NCBI GenBank assembly: GCA_030704615.1
Contig: CM060732.1
Span: forward strand, 26,164,001 to 26,228,000
Direction of reading: 5' to 3'
DNA length: 64,000 nt
DNA from: Takakia lepidozioides
Taxonomy: Eukaryota; Streptophyta; Takakiopsida; Takakiales; Takakiaceae
Part shown: positions 47,252-57,539 of the stretch, one piece after another
Layout: every line of letters starts with the position of its first letter
Numbering within the stretch: position 1 is the first letter of the stretch
Notes under the pieces: generated by a model
What the model saw: only the letters and a program-made list of their open reading frames with translations
The model's database searches: none
What the model was told of the DNA's origin: nothing
Position numbers and translations under genes: made by a program

Positions 47252-49984
47252 TCACCAATACTCCCCACATGAACACAAGCCATTGCTGAAGTGATGAAAG
47301 CGGTTGGCATCCCTTGCCACAATTTCTCGTCCAGCAATCTTGGAGATGAACTTGGTGGCAGTATGGCAATCACCACATACGCGAAGGTTTTTGATTATGC
47401 GGATAGGTATCCCCGGGGGCATGCTAATGAGGCCAAAAGCAATGGCCAGCTTTTCGCTGTGGTAGCACAGAGTCTGTTCCTTTGATTGCTGATCCAAATC
47501 ATGTAATACGAAGCGTGTGTCTGGAACATATCCCGCCTCCTTCATCTGGCCAGCCAATTTTTCCAACTCGGCATATATCTCCTCTGTTTGTGGGTGTGAT
47601 CTATCATCTACAGCAAATGTGTGTACCCTGTCTTTGACCTTGATCCAGCTATGCCCTGGCTCCTTCTTCACACCTCGGTCCTTCATTGCTTGTCTCACCT
47701 TTTCTATATCGGCCCACCTGCCAGCTGCAGCATAGATGTTTGAAAGCAGCACATAAACTGCAGCATTTTGGGGTTCCAACTGGAGAACACATTCTGCAGC
47801 GCGTTCTGCTAGTTCCATATTGCAATGGATCCTGCAGGCGCCAAGCAAGGCTCCCCATACAGAAGCACTTGGTTCAACAGGCATGCTGTTGATGAAGGCC
47901 TCCGCCTCGTCCAAGCGGCCTGCACGGCCAAGAAGGTCAACCATGCAGCTGCAGTGCTTCGATGTTGGTGTGATGCCATGTGCTTGACTCATAGAAATGA
48001 AGATATGATGGCCTTCATCCACTAAGCCCATATGGCTGCATCCAGAAAGGACACCAATGAATGTGACCTCATTTGGCTTCACTCCTTCACAGAGCATCTG
48101 TTCAAAGAGTTGGAGAGCATCCTTTCCATGCCCGTGCTGAGCATATCCATTGATCATTGACGTCCATGAGACCACATCTCGTTTGCAAATTGCGTCAAAT
48201 ACTTTCTGCGCATTCCCCACCTTCCCGCACTTGGCATACATGTCAACAAGGGCATTCCCTACTCGAACATCTGACGCTAACCCAGATCTGTTGATGAGGT
48301 CATGGAGCCACATGCCCTCTTCCAGAGCTGCCGTGCTGGCACAAGCATTGAGGATGCTAATGAAACAGACCTCGTCAGGCTTCACACCTTCTTGTTGCAT
48401 TTGCCGAAAGAGTGCAAAAGCCTCCTCAAGGTGATCATGCTGAACAGATCCAGCAATCATGGCTGTCCAGGAGATCACATTCCGTGCAGGCATTTTGTCA
48501 AACACTCGGCGCGCATCCCTCACGCTCCCACAACTGCAATACATGCTGACAACGGCACTCCCAACTCGGACATCTGCCTCAAATCCAGCTCTAATAATAT
48601 CCACATGGAGTCGCTTGCCATGTTCCAGAGCTGCTGGGCTGACACATGTTTTGAGGATACTAATGAAAGCGACCACATCCCGCTTAGGCATCCTATCAAA
48701 TACTTGCTGTGCATCCACCATACTCCCACACTTGCAATACATGTTGACAAGGGCAGTCCCCACCCCGACATCTGACTCCAGTCCAGCTTTGACGATGTCC
48801 ACATGGACCAACTTCCCCTTGCCCAGGGTACATGCATCCAGGATGCTCATGAAAGTGACCTTGTCTGGCACTTCGCCTTCTTGTTGCATTTGCTGATACA
48901 ATTCAAGAGCCTCTTCAGCATGCCCTTGTCTAGCTAGTCCTGCAATGATTGCATTCCATGAGATCACATCTCGCTCGGGCAATTTGTTGAATACCTGGAG
49001 AGCATCCACAGGACTCCCACACCTGCAATATACATTCACAAGGGCAGTCCCCACTTTGACATCTGACTCCAATCCAGCTTTGATGATGGCTGCATGAAGC
49101 CACTTGCCCTGATCCAGGACTACTGGGCTGGCACATCCTGTCAGAATGCTCATGAAAGTAACTTTATTTGGCTCCACAACCTCACGTTGCATTTGCACAA
49201 GGAGTTCAAATGCCTCCTTCCCATGCCCTTGCTGAGCTAATCCTGCAATCATCGCAGTCCATGAGACCACGTCCCGGTTAGGCATCTTTTCAAACACTTC
49301 TCGTGCATTCACCACACTCCCACACTTGCAATACATGCTAACAAGGGCATTACCCACCGCAACATCTGCATCCAACCCAGCCTTGATGATACACGCATGA
49401 AGCCGCTTGCCAGGATCCAGGGATAATGGGCTGGCACATGCGTTCAGGATGCTCATGAAAGTGACATTGTTTGGCTCCACACCTTCTCTTTGCATTTGCA
49501 GAAAGAGTCCAAATGCTTCTTGACTATGACCTTGTTTAGCTAATCCTGCAATCATGGCAGTCCAGGAGACCACATTCCGTTCAGGCATTTTGTCGAATAC
49601 TTGACGTGCATCCACAATACTCCCGCACTTGCAATACATGGTGATGAGGGTGTTTCCTAGGAAAATGTTCGGCTCAAATTCACTTTTATTAATGTGGGCA
49701 TGGACACTTCTGCCATCTGCCAGGGCCTTAGTCTTGGCATAACCCTGCAAGAGACGACCACAGGTATCAGAGTATGCCCAAAATCCCCGTTGCTCCATCG
49801 AATCCAAAAGGAGCAGGGCCTCTTCCCCCGTGCACGCTGTGCTCACATCCCTCCTAGCTCTCCGGGTGCCCTCGTTGCTCCCTTCCTGTGATTTTGAATC
49901 GCGGCCTCCATTGGACGCAATACCCTTGATTCCACTTTGATGCCCAAGAAGAGGCTGGTTGTGATTCCACAATCGGAACCCCAC
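47252..49984 (-). CDS. PPR-DYW protein, paralogue 2 (PLS class, intact DYW domain)
   Basis: The single open frame covers 910 codons. Six units of about 100 residues (each P-L-S) repeat text such as LVSMYCKCGSVVNAREVF, MPNRDVVSWTAMIAGLAQ, then EGVEPN and ACASP; the fourth unit is shortened by about 36 residues. E and E+ domains follow (LLGACRIHCNMELAERAAEC, YVLLSNIYAAAGRWADIEKV, KEPGHSWIKV). The DYW domain has the HSE motif, C-G-D-C-H and a terminal CSCGEYW. The family binds organellar transcripts and converts specific C to U. The frame opens at a GTG codon just after a splice-acceptor-like site; the first ATG inside it is at about 49798, so the true start is probably in an upstream exon. The last residues GEYW, not GDYW, are a conservative change. 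Confidence 0.93.
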   Translation of the reverse strand: MGFRLWNHNQPLLGHQSGIKGIASNGGRDSKSQEGSNEGTRRARRDVSTACTGEEALLLLDSMEQRGFWAYSDTCGRLLQGYAKTKALADGRSVHAHINKSEFEPNIFLGNTLITMYCKCGSIVDARQVFDKMPERNVVSWTAMIAGLAKQGHSQEAFGLFLQMQREGVEPNNVTFMSILNACASPLSLDPGKRLHACIIKAGLDADVAVGNALVSMYCKCGSVVNAREVFEKMPNRDVVSWTAMIAGLAQQGHGKEAFELLVQMQREVVEPNKVTFMSILTGCASPVVLDQGKWLHAAIIKAGLESDVKVGTALVNVYCRCGSPVDALQVFNKLPERDVISWNAIIAGLARQGHAEEALELYQQMQQEGEVPDKVTFMSILDACTLGKGKLVHVDIVKAGLESDVGVGTALVNMYCKCGSMVDAQQVFDRMPKRDVVAFISILKTCVSPAALEHGKRLHVDIIRAGFEADVRVGSAVVSMYCSCGSVRDARRVFDKMPARNVISWTAMIAGSVQHDHLEEAFALFRQMQQEGVKPDEVCFISILNACASTAALEEGMWLHDLINRSGLASDVRVGNALVDMYAKCGKVGNAQKVFDAICKRDVVSWTSMINGYAQHGHGKDALQLFEQMLCEGVKPNEVTFIGVLSGCSHMGLVDEGHHIFISMSQAHGITPTSKHCSCMVDLLGRAGRLDEAEAFINSMPVEPSASVWGALLGACRIHCNMELAERAAECVLQLEPQNAAVYVLLSNIYAAAGRWADIEKVRQAMKDRGVKKEPGHSWIKVKDRVHTFAVDDRSHPQTEEIYAELEKLAGQMKEAGYVPDTRFVLHDLDQQSKEQTLCYHSEKLAIAFGLISMPPGIPIRIIKNLRVCGDCHTATKFISKIAGREIVARDANRFHHFSNGLCSCGEYW

Positions 49985-51064
49985 CCCCCTGCGTAATAAA
50001 CATCCCAGAAATCAATGCGTAATTTCGTAGGCCTTCCATACCATCTGTTCACAAGCAACACTTTCAACAAGAAGTTCACATTGCCACGCCGCCCATTTCG
50101 TTTGATTCACACTAGACGCAAGAGAGATGGGAAAAAACATACCGCACGCTGCCAATTTGTCTCTGACAGCCCATCATGACGATACCAGCTGCTGAATCTT
50201 GAGCACTGAGTGTCACTAATACGAGGCATAATGCGGTTCATCTTGTTGACACGGCAGTAAGATCCGTGGGGAGTTGATGAACGTTTACTGCCATCAGCTC
50301 GATCATCGAAATGCCCACTCCAAATCCTCCGCCATACTCAAAGATCGATTGCGCTGAACACATTCGTTTGAATGGGCAAGTGTCTGCAAGGAACTCATGG
50401 AGTGAAATCATGCTGCTGGTTTGTTCTGAGCATCACTGAAGACATGCTGGATAATCTTTTCCTCTTCCTAGCATGTGGATTGTCCCTGTTCTAAGCCTTG
50501 CCTTGTCGTGTGCCTTGAGGATCCAACCTAGAGACCATCTATCTGCTGGAGTGGCAAAACACCAGGGATGAAAATACTGCCTCTGCGATGAAACCTGCTT
50601 TTTTGGGCCAGAAGACGCCTGTGCGAAGAGTTTTTGGTATACTGGAATTCCTTGAGGGCAAGTCTGTGGACCACTTCGATCTGCGAATGCACACGATCAT
50701 TTCAAAAGCATTCTCATCGCCCCTTATGTCTGTCTTTCACAACGCGGATGTTGGAGGGAGGACCCGAGCAATTGCAATGATCCAGCTCGCAGCAAACGCT
50801 TGTTGTGTCTCCACGACCACTGTGAAAGCCGTTTTAACAAGATGACCCGCAGTATGTCTCTCACAAGTACCATTGGGTGCTCAAAAGCTACTCGCTGCTA
50901 TGGGCTTTCAAAGAAAGATTTGGAGAGTTCGGTATGTGTTCTACTTCCATCCCTTTCGTTTTTTTACTTGTGAGTTCGGGGTTCAACGGTGGTTCATGTG
51001 CGAGAGATATGAAGGGGGCAACAGTATTTGGCATTAAGCTCTGGAATGTGCATCATGCAGGGCG
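49985..51064. promoter_or_regulatory. Divergent intergenic region between PPR paralogues 2 and 3
   Basis: The two intact PPR genes point away from each other across about 1.1 kb. A plus-strand piece at about 50843-50936 starts MTRSMSLTSTIGCSKATR, resembles a targeting peptide and ends at a GTATGT donor-like site. It is a candidate first exon for paralogue 3, but its phase does not fit the conserved acceptor at 51060. No specific promoter motif was identified. Confidence 0.35.
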
Positions 51065-51127
51065 GTGGGGGTTCAAGGCTGGCATCAGACCCATCGTCTT
51101 GTGGGGGATGAAAGTGGGAGTAAAGGT

Positions 51128-54100
51128 ATGACTCTGAGCACTTCCGCCATCACCACTGCTGCTAAAGCAAAGAAGGGGGGGAGAAACGACAACAATTTTG
51201 CACCTAGTGGGCAGGTGAGCACATTATGCAAGGAGGAGCGAGAGAAAGATACAGTGTATCTTCTGGATTTCATGGAACAACGAGGCCTCTGGGCGTACTG
51301 CGATACGTGTGCTCGTCTCTTGCAGGGTTATGCTAAGACGAAGGCCCTGGTAGATGGAAGGGGTGTCCATGAGCACATCGTGAAAAGTGGGTTTCAGCCC
51401 AATCTCTTCTTAGGAAACACCCTTGTCAGCATGTATTGCAAGTGCGGGAGTATTGCGGATGCTCGCCAAGTGTTCGACAAAATGCTTGAACGGAATGTGG
51501 TCTCATGGACTGCGATGATTGCAGGATTAGCCAAGCAAGGGCATGCTCGAGAGTCATTTGTGCTATTTTGGCAAATGCAGCGAGAAGGCGTGGATCCAAA
51601 CAAGGTCACTTTCATCAGCATCCTCAACGCATGTGCCAGCCCTGCAGATCTGGAACAGGGCAAGCTGCTCCATGCAGCCATCATCAAAGCTGGATTTGCG
51701 TTAGATGTTAGAGTGGGGAATGCTCTTGTCAGCATGTATTGCAAGTGCGGCAGTGTGGAGGATGCGCGGAAAGTGTTTGAGGAAATGCCAAGGAAAGACG
51801 TGATCTCCTGGAATGCGATGATTGCAGGATTAACGCAGCAAGGGCATGGTGAAGGCGCATTTGAACTCTTTCGACGACTGCATCGAGGAGGTGTGAGGGC
51901 AGATGACGTGACTTTCATCAATATCCTCGATGCATGTGCCATTCCAGCAGCGCTGGAAAAGGGAAAGTTGCTCCATGCAGCCATCATTGAAGCAGGATGG
52001 GAGTCGGATGTTCGAGTGGGGACTGCTCTTGTCAGAATGTATTGCAGGTGCAGGAGTGTAGTTGATGCCAAACAAGTGTTTGACAGAATCCCTACACGAG
52101 ATGTTATTTTATGGACAGTGATGGTTGCAGGATTAGCGCAGCAAGGGCATGGTGAAGAGGCGTTTGAACTCTTCTGGCAAATGCACCGAGAAGGTGTGAA
52201 GGCAGACAAGCTCATTTTCATAAGCATCCTCAAGGTATGTGGCAGCCCAGTAGACCTGGGAAAGGGAAAATGGCTCCATGATGCCATCTTAAAGGCGGGA
52301 TTGGATTCAGATGTCCAAATGGGCGCTGCCCTTGTTAGCATGTATTTCAGATGTGGGAGTTCGGTGGATGCGCAGAGAGTCTTTGAAAAAATGCCCAATC
52401 GAGATGTAAATTTATGGAATGCCATGATTGCAGGATTAGGTCAGCAAGGGCATGGTACAGAGGCCTTTGAAATTTTCCTGCAAATGCAACAAGAAGGTGT
52501 AAAGGCAGAGAAGTTGACTTTTATCACCATCCTTAATTCATGTGCCACCCCAGCAGAATTGGAACACGGTAAGTGGGTTCATGCAAACATCGTCAATGCT
52601 GGATGGGAGTCTGATGTTCAAGTGGGGACTGCCCTTGTCAGCATGTATAGCAAGTGTGGGAGTGTGATGGATGCTCTCCAAGTTTTTGTCAAAATGCCTA
52701 TGGGAGATGTGGTTGCTATTTTGAGCATACTTAAGGCATGTTTCAGCCCAGCAGCTCTCCAATTAGGCAAGACGATCCACACTGCCATCATCCAGGCTGG
52801 ATTCTATTCAGATGTCCGAGTTGGGACTGCCCTTGTGAGCATGTATTGCAAATGCAGAAGTCTGGTGGATGCACAGCATGTGTTTGACAGAATGCCTGAA
52901 CGCAATGTCATCACATGGACTGCAATGATTGCAGGATCTGCTCAGCATGGTAATTTTGAGGAGGCTTTTGCTCTCTTTCAGCAAATGCAAGGAGAAGGTG
53001 TGAAGCCTGATGAGGTCACTTTCACTTGCATCCTTGAAGCATGTGCCAGCCTAGCAGCCCTGGAAGAGGGAAATAGTGTCCATGCCCTCATCATGAAATC
53101 TGAATTGCAGTCAAATGTCCGAGTTGGCAATGCCCTTGTTGGCATGTATGCCAAGTGTGGGAGGGTGGAGGATGCATGGCAAGCCTTTGACAGAATTCCT
53201 AAACGAGACGCGGTCTCATGGACTGTGATGATCAGGGCGTACGCCGAGCATGGGTGTGGTAAGGAAGCCCTCCAACTTTTTGAACATATGCAAAGGGAAG
53301 GGGTAAAGCCAGACAAAGTCACATTTATTGGCATCCTCTCTGCATGCAGCCATGCAGGCCTAGTAAATGAAGGCCGCCATTATTTCAGTTCCATGAGCCA
53401 AAATCATGGTGTCACCCCCACACCAGAGCACTATGGCTGTATGGTCGATCTCCTTGGCCGTGCAGGTTACCTGGATGAAGCAGATGAACTAATTACCAAG
53501 ATGCCTTTCCTCCCAGCTGCACCAGCATGGGGGGCCTTGCTTGGTGCATGCACAATCCACGGCAATGTGGAGCTGGCAGAACGTGCAGCGGAATTTACTC
53601 TCAAGTTGGAACCTCAAAATCCAGCAGTGTATGTGCTGCTCTCAAACGTATATTCGGCGGCTGGCAGGTGGGATGATGTAGCAAAGATAAGAAAGGTAAT
53701 GGAGAACAGAGGCATTAAGAAAAAGCCAGGGTGCAGCTGGATTGAGGTCAGGAACAGGGTACATACATTTGTTGTACATGATAGATCACACCCACAAATA
53801 GAGGAGATCCATGCCGAGTTGGAGAGATTGAGTATGCAGATGAAGGAAGCAGGTTATGTGCCCAACCCATGTCATGTGTTGCATGATGTTGATGACCAGA
53901 CGAAAGAACAAGCTCTCTGCCACCACAGTGAAAAACTGGCCATTGCTTTTGGGCTCATCAGCACGCCCCCTGGGACACCTATCCGCATAATCAAGAACCT
54001 TCGTGTATGTAGAGATTGTCACAGTGCTTCCAAGTTCATCTCCAAGATTGCAGGGAGAGAAATTATTGCAAGGGATGCCAACCGCTTTCATCACTTCAAG

Positions 54101-54133
54101 AATGGGGCATGTTCTTGTGGGGATTATTGGTGA
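51128..54133 (+). CDS. PPR-DYW protein, paralogue 3 (PLS class, intact DYW domain)
   Basis: From the first ATG at 51128 the frame runs 1001 residues. The frame is open back to 51035 and is homologous to paralogues 1 and 2 there, so a 5' exon is likely. Seven units of about 100 residues repeat LVSMYCKCGSVEDARKVF, then WNAMIAGLTQQGHGEGAF and ISILNACASP, with the fifth unit shortened. The C-terminus has E/E+ domains (LLGACTIHGNVELAERAAEF, KKPGCSWIEV) and a full DYW domain: HSE, C-R-D-C-H, ARDANRFHHF and CSCGDYW at the end. All zinc-binding and catalytic residues visible in canonical C-to-U editing factors are present. The target RNA is presumably mitochondrial or plastid. The targeting sequence is not evident in the annotated frame. 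Confidence 0.93.
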   Translation: MTLSTSAITTAAKAKKGGRNDNNFAPSGQVSTLCKEEREKDTVYLLDFMEQRGLWAYCDTCARLLQGYAKTKALVDGRGVHEHIVKSGFQPNLFLGNTLVSMYCKCGSIADARQVFDKMLERNVVSWTAMIAGLAKQGHARESFVLFWQMQREGVDPNKVTFISILNACASPADLEQGKLLHAAIIKAGFALDVRVGNALVSMYCKCGSVEDARKVFEEMPRKDVISWNAMIAGLTQQGHGEGAFELFRRLHRGGVRADDVTFINILDACAIPAALEKGKLLHAAIIEAGWESDVRVGTALVRMYCRCRSVVDAKQVFDRIPTRDVILWTVMVAGLAQQGHGEEAFELFWQMHREGVKADKLIFISILKVCGSPVDLGKGKWLHDAILKAGLDSDVQMGAALVSMYFRCGSSVDAQRVFEKMPNRDVNLWNAMIAGLGQQGHGTEAFEIFLQMQQEGVKAEKLTFITILNSCATPAELEHGKWVHANIVNAGWESDVQVGTALVSMYSKCGSVMDALQVFVKMPMGDVVAILSILKACFSPAALQLGKTIHTAIIQAGFYSDVRVGTALVSMYCKCRSLVDAQHVFDRMPERNVITWTAMIAGSAQHGNFEEAFALFQQMQGEGVKPDEVTFTCILEACASLAALEEGNSVHALIMKSELQSNVRVGNALVGMYAKCGRVEDAWQAFDRIPKRDAVSWTVMIRAYAEHGCGKEALQLFEHMQREGVKPDKVTFIGILSACSHAGLVNEGRHYFSSMSQNHGVTPTPEHYGCMVDLLGRAGYLDEADELITKMPFLPAAPAWGALLGACTIHGNVELAERAAEFTLKLEPQNPAVYVLLSNVYSAAGRWDDVAKIRKVMENRGIKKKPGCSWIEVRNRVHTFVVHDRSHPQIEEIHAELERLSMQMKEAGYVPNPCHVLHDVDDQTKEQALCHHSEKLAIAFGLISTPPGTPIRIIKNLRVCRDCHSASKFISKIAGREIIARDANRFHHFKNGACSCGDYW

Positions 54134-54257
54134 TGAGTAGCATATTAGTCTCAAAGCTACTGGGTCTTCAGTCAATGTTGTGCAGGCTGTCTCGAGCACA
54201 ATCACCCTATGTCCCTGCGGCTGCAATTTTAATGGTAGAAGGCTGTCTCTCTCTCCC

Positions 54258-54430
54258 CCTATCCCCAGCGGTGTTGATGGCCGTAAGGCTATGGCAAGCC
54301 AACGTTCGCTGGGAGCTGCATGAGTACATTTTTTTCTATCCCCAGTCTATTCCACCCAACCTGTCTGCAGGGTCCTATGGCCGCAGGCTACAGCAAACAG
54401 CATCTTATGAGTACATTCACCCTATCCCCA
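54258..54430 (+). repeat. Short dispersed repeat, two diverged tandem copies
   Basis: Two successive copies of the block seen at 13.76 kb: one with GGCCGTAAGGCTATGGCAAG then GCATGAGTACATTT, and one with GGCCGCAGGCTACAGCAAAC then TCTTATGAGTACATT. Both are bounded by CTATCCCCAG. They lie just downstream of PPR paralogue 3 and may be in its 3' UTR. Confidence 0.6.
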
Positions 54431-54876
54431 GTCTCTAATACCTTGGTCCCCACAGCTGAATCAAGGAGGGTTAGAAATCCGCGGTGGACTATGGCCTAAG
54501 GGTTCAAGATCCCCAGGAAGGGGGCAATGACTTGTCCCCCTTTCCTCGTTGAGCAAGGTTGCTAAAAAATGAACAAAAAAGTGACACATTTCACCCACCA
54601 AACAAAACTGAGGAAACAAAAGAGGTCGAAACCACTGTTGGGCGGATATTACATTTTTTAATACCAGCCGGGTCCGGGTATTGAAAAAAATTACTTTCAA
54701 TACCAGCTGGTTCCAGAGTAAACTCACTTAATTCTAATATCTGCTGGTTCTCAATAGTAGTATGATTTTTTATTTGTGGGACGGGTATCAATAGGACGGG
54801 TATTCCCATCGTAATACCAGCTGGCTATAAACCCCGATATAAATAATTGAAATTAAAATAACCACCAAATCATTAA

Positions 54877-55160
54877 TCAATATATGAAGCGAGATGTTTG
54901 TTTTGTTTTGTTTTGTCACGTTGAGATGTCCCGAACCGGCTTGGTGCCGTTGGAAAGCCCTCGATGAGGACGGGTGCACCGGCTTGGTCTCACGGTTCTT
55001 GGACCTGCGGTGTGGGAGATGTGGAATTTCAAGTACTTTTGGTCGTGAAAAATAGCGAAGTGGATTTTCCTATAACAATGATTGGCCTTTCATTTGTCTT
55101 TGTGCACGTGGACGTAAATGTAAAGTGGACCAATTTCGGAAGAGCAAAGAATAGGACCAA
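54877..55160 (+). repeat. Dispersed repeat family R1, partial copy
   Basis: This contains TATATGAAGCGAGATGTTTG, TTTTG runs, CCGTTGGAAAGCCCTCGATG, GCACCGGCTTGGTCTCACGG and GGAATTTCAAGTACTTTTGG, all recurring at 57.5-59.1 kb. It is interrupted on the right by the LINE fragment. Confidence 0.75.
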
Positions 55161-55162
55161 TC

Positions 55163-57475
55163 ATAGACAAGCTGAAACGCAAACTTGTTTTCTGGGGATC
55201 CAGACACCTCTCTCTAACTAGAAGGGCACTGATAGCCAACCAGGTTATTGTGGCCAGCATTTGGTACTTTGCATCAGTGTGGAGCCCATCCCCAGCCTAC
55301 TTAAAAGAAATGAGGAGAATCATAAGAAATTTTGTTTGGGGAGCAAGCTCCAATACTCAGCATGTCAGACCTGCAATTTCTTGGGCCCAAATCTGCAGCA
55401 AAAGAAAGCTAGGGGGCTTGGTATCTTGGATCCAGTCAATCAAATAGACGCCTTTACTTGGAAAATGGATCTTGAGACTATTGGGACCCCATTCTTCCTG
55501 GTGGAAACCAATGGTTTTGAGGCATATCCTTCAAAGCTCCCCCTTGAAAAATGCCCAGTGGTCAAGCTCAGTTCGTTGGATTGTTAATGGTTTCAAGCAT
55601 AAAGAGCCTGGCTCTCCGCTATGGAAAGCAATATGGAAATCATGGGGCAGGTTGAGGCCATACCTCATCAAAGGAGAGCCCTCATCTTACGAGGGAGTCA
55701 TTCGTCAACATCTGTTCCTTAACTCCAACACTCACAACCAGATTGACCGTGGATCTGCGAAGAGGTGGTCTGCATGGGATCACCATGGAATTGCACAGAT
55801 CGGAAATATCTGGTCGGGCTCAGCACTATGGTGCCAGGGGCACATAAACCAGATTGTAGGAGCAGCCAGAGGAAATGCAAGTTATGCCGGCATCATCTAG
55901 ACCATCCCTGCATCTTGGATATGCATCCTACAGCAGGGGCCGTTGCCTCCATTGCCCGACACTTGGGTTACATGCTCAGCCAGACCTAATCAGGTCAATT
56001 ACGTGACAGATTTCAACAGCATTCAAATCACTGGCCTCGCTATGCACTGCTGCCCTCAATCAAACATCCTGCACCTCAAGCACACCCGGTCAACATCAAA
56101 GGGGGGAACTTCTCCTCTATCAGAGTATGCCAATGGTCAACCAGTGAAAAGCTCATGAACCCCGCTAAGCCTCCCGGGTCCGCCTTGATCGCTTGGATTA
56201 AGGCAAATACATTTGTATGGATTGGGGGCAGACCTATCATGCAACTTCAGTTGGACCCTCAAGAATGGACATGGGATCTTGATGGAAAACCATCATTTTT
56301 TCAATACACTACCAAAAAAAGGTACAAGTGCCTCAACACTAGCTCCATACCCTTCTCCAAATGGGACAACAAATGGAGAGCCTATGGATTTCGAAACGAA
56401 CGATGGCAAATAATCTGGAAAGGCATATGGGTCAAAACCAGACCTGCAAAGCTGGCCGCCTTTCTCTGGTAGATCATAAATAGAATTTTAAAGGTAGGGC
56501 GTTCGCTTCAATTCACCCGTGCACTGCTCTGCACATGCTGCTCGCTTGGGGTTTCAGAATCCGTGGAACACTGCCTACTGCAATGCAACATACCTTCAAA
56601 AATCTGGCCCAAAATTCACTGGATGCTCGGACACTGGTATGACCAAGCCTCTTTAACTCCAATCAACCTGCTACTGAATTATGATCCCATCACCAAACAA
56701 CCTTTATCCCAATGCCCTGTTTTTTACACGATCAGGGCTGTCGGGCTCTGGCACATCTGGAAAGCCAGATGCGCATGGACCCTGGGAAATACAAAATCCA
56801 CTGTCTTATTCATTCTAGCTATGATCTTCTTTGACATCCAAACTGAAGCTCGAAAGGCCTGGGCCAAACTTTCTGCAGACATCAGCAAGCATCCGCAAGC
56901 TCAATATCAGCTCCACCACGACTTCATCACCTCATGGGCAATGCATGGAATCGTATGCACAAGCCCTTCGCCAACAACCTGCATTTGGAGTTCCATCCCT
57001 CAAGAATGGAGAAATTGCAACTCGCCACTGCCCTGAATCGTCAGACTTCGACCGCGACATCAATTGGAGACACATCAAGGGCAAGAGTTCGCTGAAGCTC
57101 AACTTCAATCACTGATCACATCGTCTTTCTTCCAGGGCTCTCCAGAATGCTCGTCAAAGTCCTCCTAGGCAGGCAATTACAAATTTTGATCCTTCTTCGT
57201 AGGGGTACAACACAACACTTAATTTTCTGCATTTATGCATCATTGAACTGCATGGGGTATGGCCGACTATGGTCGACCGTCCTCTCATCCCCGGACCTTT
57301 TTGGTCCTCGTCATGGCCGGTTCGGCAGTCTCTCTTGATTATGTCTCGGGCTCGTCCCTCATCCCATGGATGTGTATCATGCCTTATGGCATCAATGGGG
57401 TTAATTTTTCCCCAAAAATTAATGAATTGGCCAACGCCTTTTTATTTACAAAAAATAAATAAAAATAAAAATGCT
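55163..57475 (+). mobile_element. 5'-truncated LINE fragment, plus strand
   Basis: The fragment begins in the region after the reverse transcriptase palm (RRALIANQVIVASIWYFASV, then RRIIRNFVWG) and continues through broken frames to FVWIGGRPIMQLQLDPQEW, PAKLAAFLW, then after a stop the zinc knuckle C-x2-C with VEHCLLQCN and GLWHIWKARCAW. It ends in an A-rich tail near 57.45-57.47 kb. Gene order and text match the fragment at 1-965, so this is the same L1-like family. Several stops and frame shifts show it is inactive. Confidence 0.85.
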
Positions 57476-57539
57476 TTTATAAAATATTGGCTTTCACGTG
57501 CACAAAAGATCTCCCAAACTGCAGGGGCTTTGGCCACGA

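Noticed and set aside
51394-52425. Minus-strand frame of 343 codons inside PPR paralogue 3
   Set aside because: It is a shadow of the repetitive PPR coding strand; the same antisense text recurs opposite each PPR unit and in the other paralogues.
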